Source: Apis mellifera | Taxonomy: Eukaryota; Arthropoda; Insecta; Hymenoptera; Apidae | Assembly (NCBI RefSeq): GCF_003254395.2 | Contig: NC_037640.1 | Location: 3,435,501-3,499,500 of the forward strand | Reading direction: 5' to 3' | Length of the DNA stretch: 64,000 nucleotides | Shown: in pieces, positions 61,028 to 64,000 of the stretch | Numbering within the stretch: the first letter of the stretch is position 1 | How the letters are laid out: every line of letters begins with the position of its first letter | Notes under the pieces: generated by a model | What the model saw: the letters and a program-made list of their open reading frames with translations, nothing else | Told to the model about the DNA's origin: nothing | The model's database searches: none | Program-made: the position numbers and the translations under genes

Positions 61028-62227
61028 GTGAGTAATCATCTCAAAATTTTTATTTAATTTTCATATATTTTTACATTAAAACAATTATTTTGGTTTGAAA
61101 TATTACATAAAATAATCTTATGATATTTTTTTTTAATATGAAAATAATTAAATGCATGATTATCTTACACAAAAATTTTATTTAATAGTAAATTATTTAG
61201 TAGATTTATAAGGTTTTTTTGAGGTTTATAGGCTAGAGTTTTACATATATTCTTGTACAATTATATTAATATTTATATAATTTATTATTTACATTAATAA
61301 TGATGTAGTCTGTACAGTTTTATATATACATATATATGTATATATAAATATACATATCTGTACATTTACAATAAAATTCATAAATTAGGTATTAATTACT
61401 TACATGCCTTTGAAAATTAAATTATCATAAGATTATTATCAAGGTACAATGACTCTTGTAGTATTTATTTAATTATATGGAACATTTATTTCACAATGAA
61501 TAAGAAGCCTTACAATACGAAATATTTTTGCCTAAAAAAATAGATTTGAGATATTTTTTATAGATTGACTTTTTGTGATTGGTGTCACACGCGTAGATGT
61601 ATCAATTTTACAATGTGTCATTCGATAATAATTATATTGTTTAATAATTGTCAATTTGCATATAATGAAAGGGCAGTACGATTTCATTTGTAAGAATAGC
61701 TCAGATAGGAACTGCACAAATAGTAATTTACTCTCAATGATGAAAATCGTCTCTAAATTGATTTTTATATATGAAATATTTCAAATTTGATAATCCAAAA
61801 TTATAAAATTATACTCATACTTTTTGTCGATATCACAAATAATAAATTGTAGAATAAAGAATAAAATAACTTTTTTTATTTTTTTTCTATAATGAAGGCA
61901 AAAAAAAAAATCATATTTCAATTTTGGATTTCAAATTTAAACTTCAATAAATACTTTTGATATTGATGTTCGAAATACATAATTCTTAAAAATTTCAATC
62001 AATTATATGGAGAGACGATTTTCTTTTCAATAGAAAAGAAACATTATGGTCAAAGTCATGTTTCTTTTCTTTTTACATTACTAAGAGGCTCTTCTGAAAC
62101 AACACCAAGCTCTTTGTATATTGAAACCCAATTTACAGTTCTTGTGGTTGGAATTCTTCACGGTTCTTGCGCCATTATTATTCTTCACCGATGATCGTGA
62201 TGATACGTCGGTCGTTTGCACCTGCTC
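61028..62227. other. PHPT1 intron side and arrestin 3' UTR (converging)
   Basis: AT-rich sequence with no supported exon. On the minus strand an AATAAA at 61875-61880 lies about 350 bases after the arrestin stop and is a candidate 3' end. On the plus strand the PHPT1 intron begins at 61028; its acceptor was not found. A TA-rich patch lies at 61321-61360. Confidence 0.5.
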
Positions 62228-63227
62228 TCAGGTGCTGTCGCTCTCCTCGTAGTGTTCTATCAGATCCACGTCAATATCTTTGGTCTCTTTCAATTTCTCT
62301 TTAATCGGTTCCAATTTACTTCCTTTGTACTTGTGCCCATTGTTTTCCTCTTGTTGTCTCTCTATATTTTCCATCTTTTCCTCGTTCATTTTCGCTACAA
62401 TTTTTGCCTCTCTGGTAGGAGATGGAAATCCCACCAAATCCGGATCAGTATTGCTATGCATTAACGTGAATGGTAGTTTAAGGGATACATCCCCACCCAT
62501 CGTTGAGATTAATAGCTTGACCTGTGAGGATGAAAGGATAAATAGAAACAAATATTAATTAATTTGGGCCGACAATTAATTAGAATTATTTATAGAATAA
62601 TTTTACATTTATTTTTTACACTAATTTTTTAATTTTATATTATTTTAAATATATAAAAGAAAATTTTATATATTTAATAAGCATTCTTCATGTTTTAATT
62701 AATTAGATTCAAACTTTCAAATTTACACGAATTTTTCCCGATGTGATAAAATAATAAAATCTTCGAAATCATTTTTCCCAATTTCGAAAAATCCTCCTAG
62801 CTTTATTTTATCCAAATAAATTCTTCGTAATTTATCTATTTTATTATCACAAAAAAAAGGAATAGATAATTCATTTATTAGAATTATTTTGCTCAAACGA
62901 TCAGATCGAGAAAAATTCTTCTCTGTGTTCTCAAAGACAATTTACCTTCACGTAATAAGAAACGTATATCGCGAAAACGTTTCTATCCTCTGGACCATTT
63001 CCAGGGCAAATAACAGTAGATGCCAACATTGCCTCAGCCTTCGTGTAACTATCCTCCAAGGCGATCCAATTTTTGGTCGAGCCTTTGATAGGTTTAAGGG
63101 TGTAAGTTTTCTTCATCGATGCTCCAGGACCTAATGGACATCCCTCCTGGGACGATAACAAGGCCACCACGTTCTTGAATTTTCCGTTGCTGAACATGCA
63201 TACGTCCACGTGTTGCACTATGAAAAC
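62228..63227 (-). CDS. Arrestin, C-terminal two exons (partial)
   Basis: Arrestins bind phosphorylated G-protein-coupled receptors and end their signalling. Minus-strand exons 62946-63227 (94 codons) and 62228-62521 (97 codons plus stop) join in phase 0. They encode the arrestin C-domain: VFIVQHVDVCMFSNGKFKNV, EGCPLGPGASMKKTYTLKP, NWIALEDSYTK, LASTVICPG, NVFAIYVSYYVKV, then KLLISTMGGDVSLKLPFTLM. The tail after it is about 73 residues, Lys/Glu-rich, with DLIEHYEESDST at the end. It partly resembles a clathrin-box region but lacks the expected hydrophobic fourth position. I recall closer likeness to insect antennal or visual arrestins than to kurtz, but the exact paralogue is uncertain, so no symbol is given. 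The N-domain exons lie beyond 64000. Confidence 0.85.
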
Positions 63228-64000
63228 CTGCAACACGACCCCCACAGATTAGAATAAGGTGAAATTTCACGATGGAAAAATTTTGTAAGTAGAGACGAAA
63301 GAATTCTTCCTTTCTTTCTTTCTTTCTTTCTTTTTTTTCTTTTTAAATTTCTGAAACTTTCATAATCAGATCACAAATTGCTCGTTAAGAGAATTATATT
63401 TCATTTTACTCGGATTTTAATTTAAGATTATTTTCGTGTCGAAAAGTTTCAAATATCGTTTATATATCTTGACTTGATCAAAGTGTTACCTTTAAATTAT
63501 AAGAGAATTCCAGCTTTAATACCTTTAATGCGCGTGCGTTTCGATCGAGTAAATTCTATGCGAGATGAAACGCGTAATCCCTGCATTGTTTCGTATCTTC
63601 ATTTTACACGTTTCGCCCCTTCGCGAACCTTTTAAAATGAAGAAAAAGCTGCTCGATAATTTATTATACCAGAGAATCGGTATTTATTCGATAGTTTTAA
63701 CTCTTGATCCGACTCGTCGTGTCAATTTGTTTGTTGGAACAAAATTAACAGAGAGACCTGTACGAAATCATCGCGCATATCGAAATCGAGCTTCTCCTCT
63801 CCCAATAAACACACACTCACGTTCGCCACATTTCCTAATGAACCGTAAAGTAAATGCAATTGACACGAAACGTGGTCGCTCTCGAACCTTTTACTTCGTT
63901 TAAGGAAGTTCCATATCCATCGTTCGCCATTACGTTTGTCTCTTTTTCGAGGGGATTTTTATTAACTTTATTTTCTCTGTGCGATAGAAATTTTTTTGTC
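63228..64000. other. Arrestin intron, to window edge
   Basis: This is sequence upstream (minus strand) of the arrestin exon acceptor at 63228-63230. It includes a CTTT repeat at about 63308-63335. The open frame at 63565-63903 on the plus strand shows no recognisable protein. No exon is supported. Confidence 0.6.

Noticed and set aside
62216..62464. Plus-strand 82-codon hydrophobic frame
   Set aside because: It is antisense to the arrestin last exon, whose protein match is clear.
1..64000. tRNA, rRNA and CRISPR arrays
   Set aside because: I read for T-loop words, rRNA-like blocks and regularly spaced repeats and found none that hold; a covariance-model scan would be the decisive test.

Overview
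This looks like nuclear DNA of a hymenopteran insect, most like a honey bee (Apis). I infer this from the split gene structures with very short introns (many of 60-120 bp), insect-like protein sequences, strongly AT-rich gene-bearing DNA beside a CpG-rich gene-poor block, and abundant GA/CT and AT microsatellites. The species call is inference; no database was searched. There are no bacterial operons, CRISPR arrays, rRNA or tRNA genes that I can support, and no intact transposon.

The window has two halves. From 1 to about 42.6 kb it is gene-poor, relatively GC- and CpG-rich, and full of simple repeats. The only gene I can support there is the 3' part of LSM11 (U7 snRNP, histone mRNA 3'-end processing), with exons at 6423-6559, 11621-11759 and 15238-15389. 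The remaining 27 kb (15.6-42.6 kb) has no recognisable coding sequence but holds several compact clusters of repeated short motifs and hairpins that look regulatory: a hairpin- and X-box-rich block at 24.3-24.6 kb, a GGCCA/palindrome block at 32.57-32.61 kb, a CRE-like cluster at 34.64-34.69 kb and a TTTATG/CATAAA cluster at 41.60-41.71 kb.

From about 42.6 kb the base composition drops to AT-rich and genes become compact: ANAPC15 (-, APC/C subunit, 43144-44001), CTR1 copper transporter (+, 48192-49314), RAB9 (-, 51686-52450), DROSHA (+, 54026-58716, complete with 10 coding exons), TRUB2 pseudouridine synthase-like (-, 58904-60124), the first two exons of PHPT1/janus (+, 60633-61027) and the last two coding exons of an arrestin (-, 62228-63227). 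Transcription directions alternate, so neighbours share either promoters (RAB9/DROSHA, TRUB2/PHPT1) or 3' ends (CTR1/RAB9, DROSHA/TRUB2, PHPT1/arrestin). DROSHA and TRUB2 converge on one perfect palindrome that gives AATAAA on both strands.

Three of the genes act on RNA (LSM11, DROSHA, TRUB2), but in different pathways; nothing suggests one joint system. The points most worth a second look are the His in place of the expected catalytic Asp of the TRUB2-like protein, the direct duplication inside the TRUB2/PHPT1 promoter, the missing downstream half of PHPT1, the internal Cys-Cys of RAB9, and the clustered motifs in the gene-poor half. Exon boundaries were set by hand from GT/AG sites and reading-frame phase; they were not tested against transcripts.
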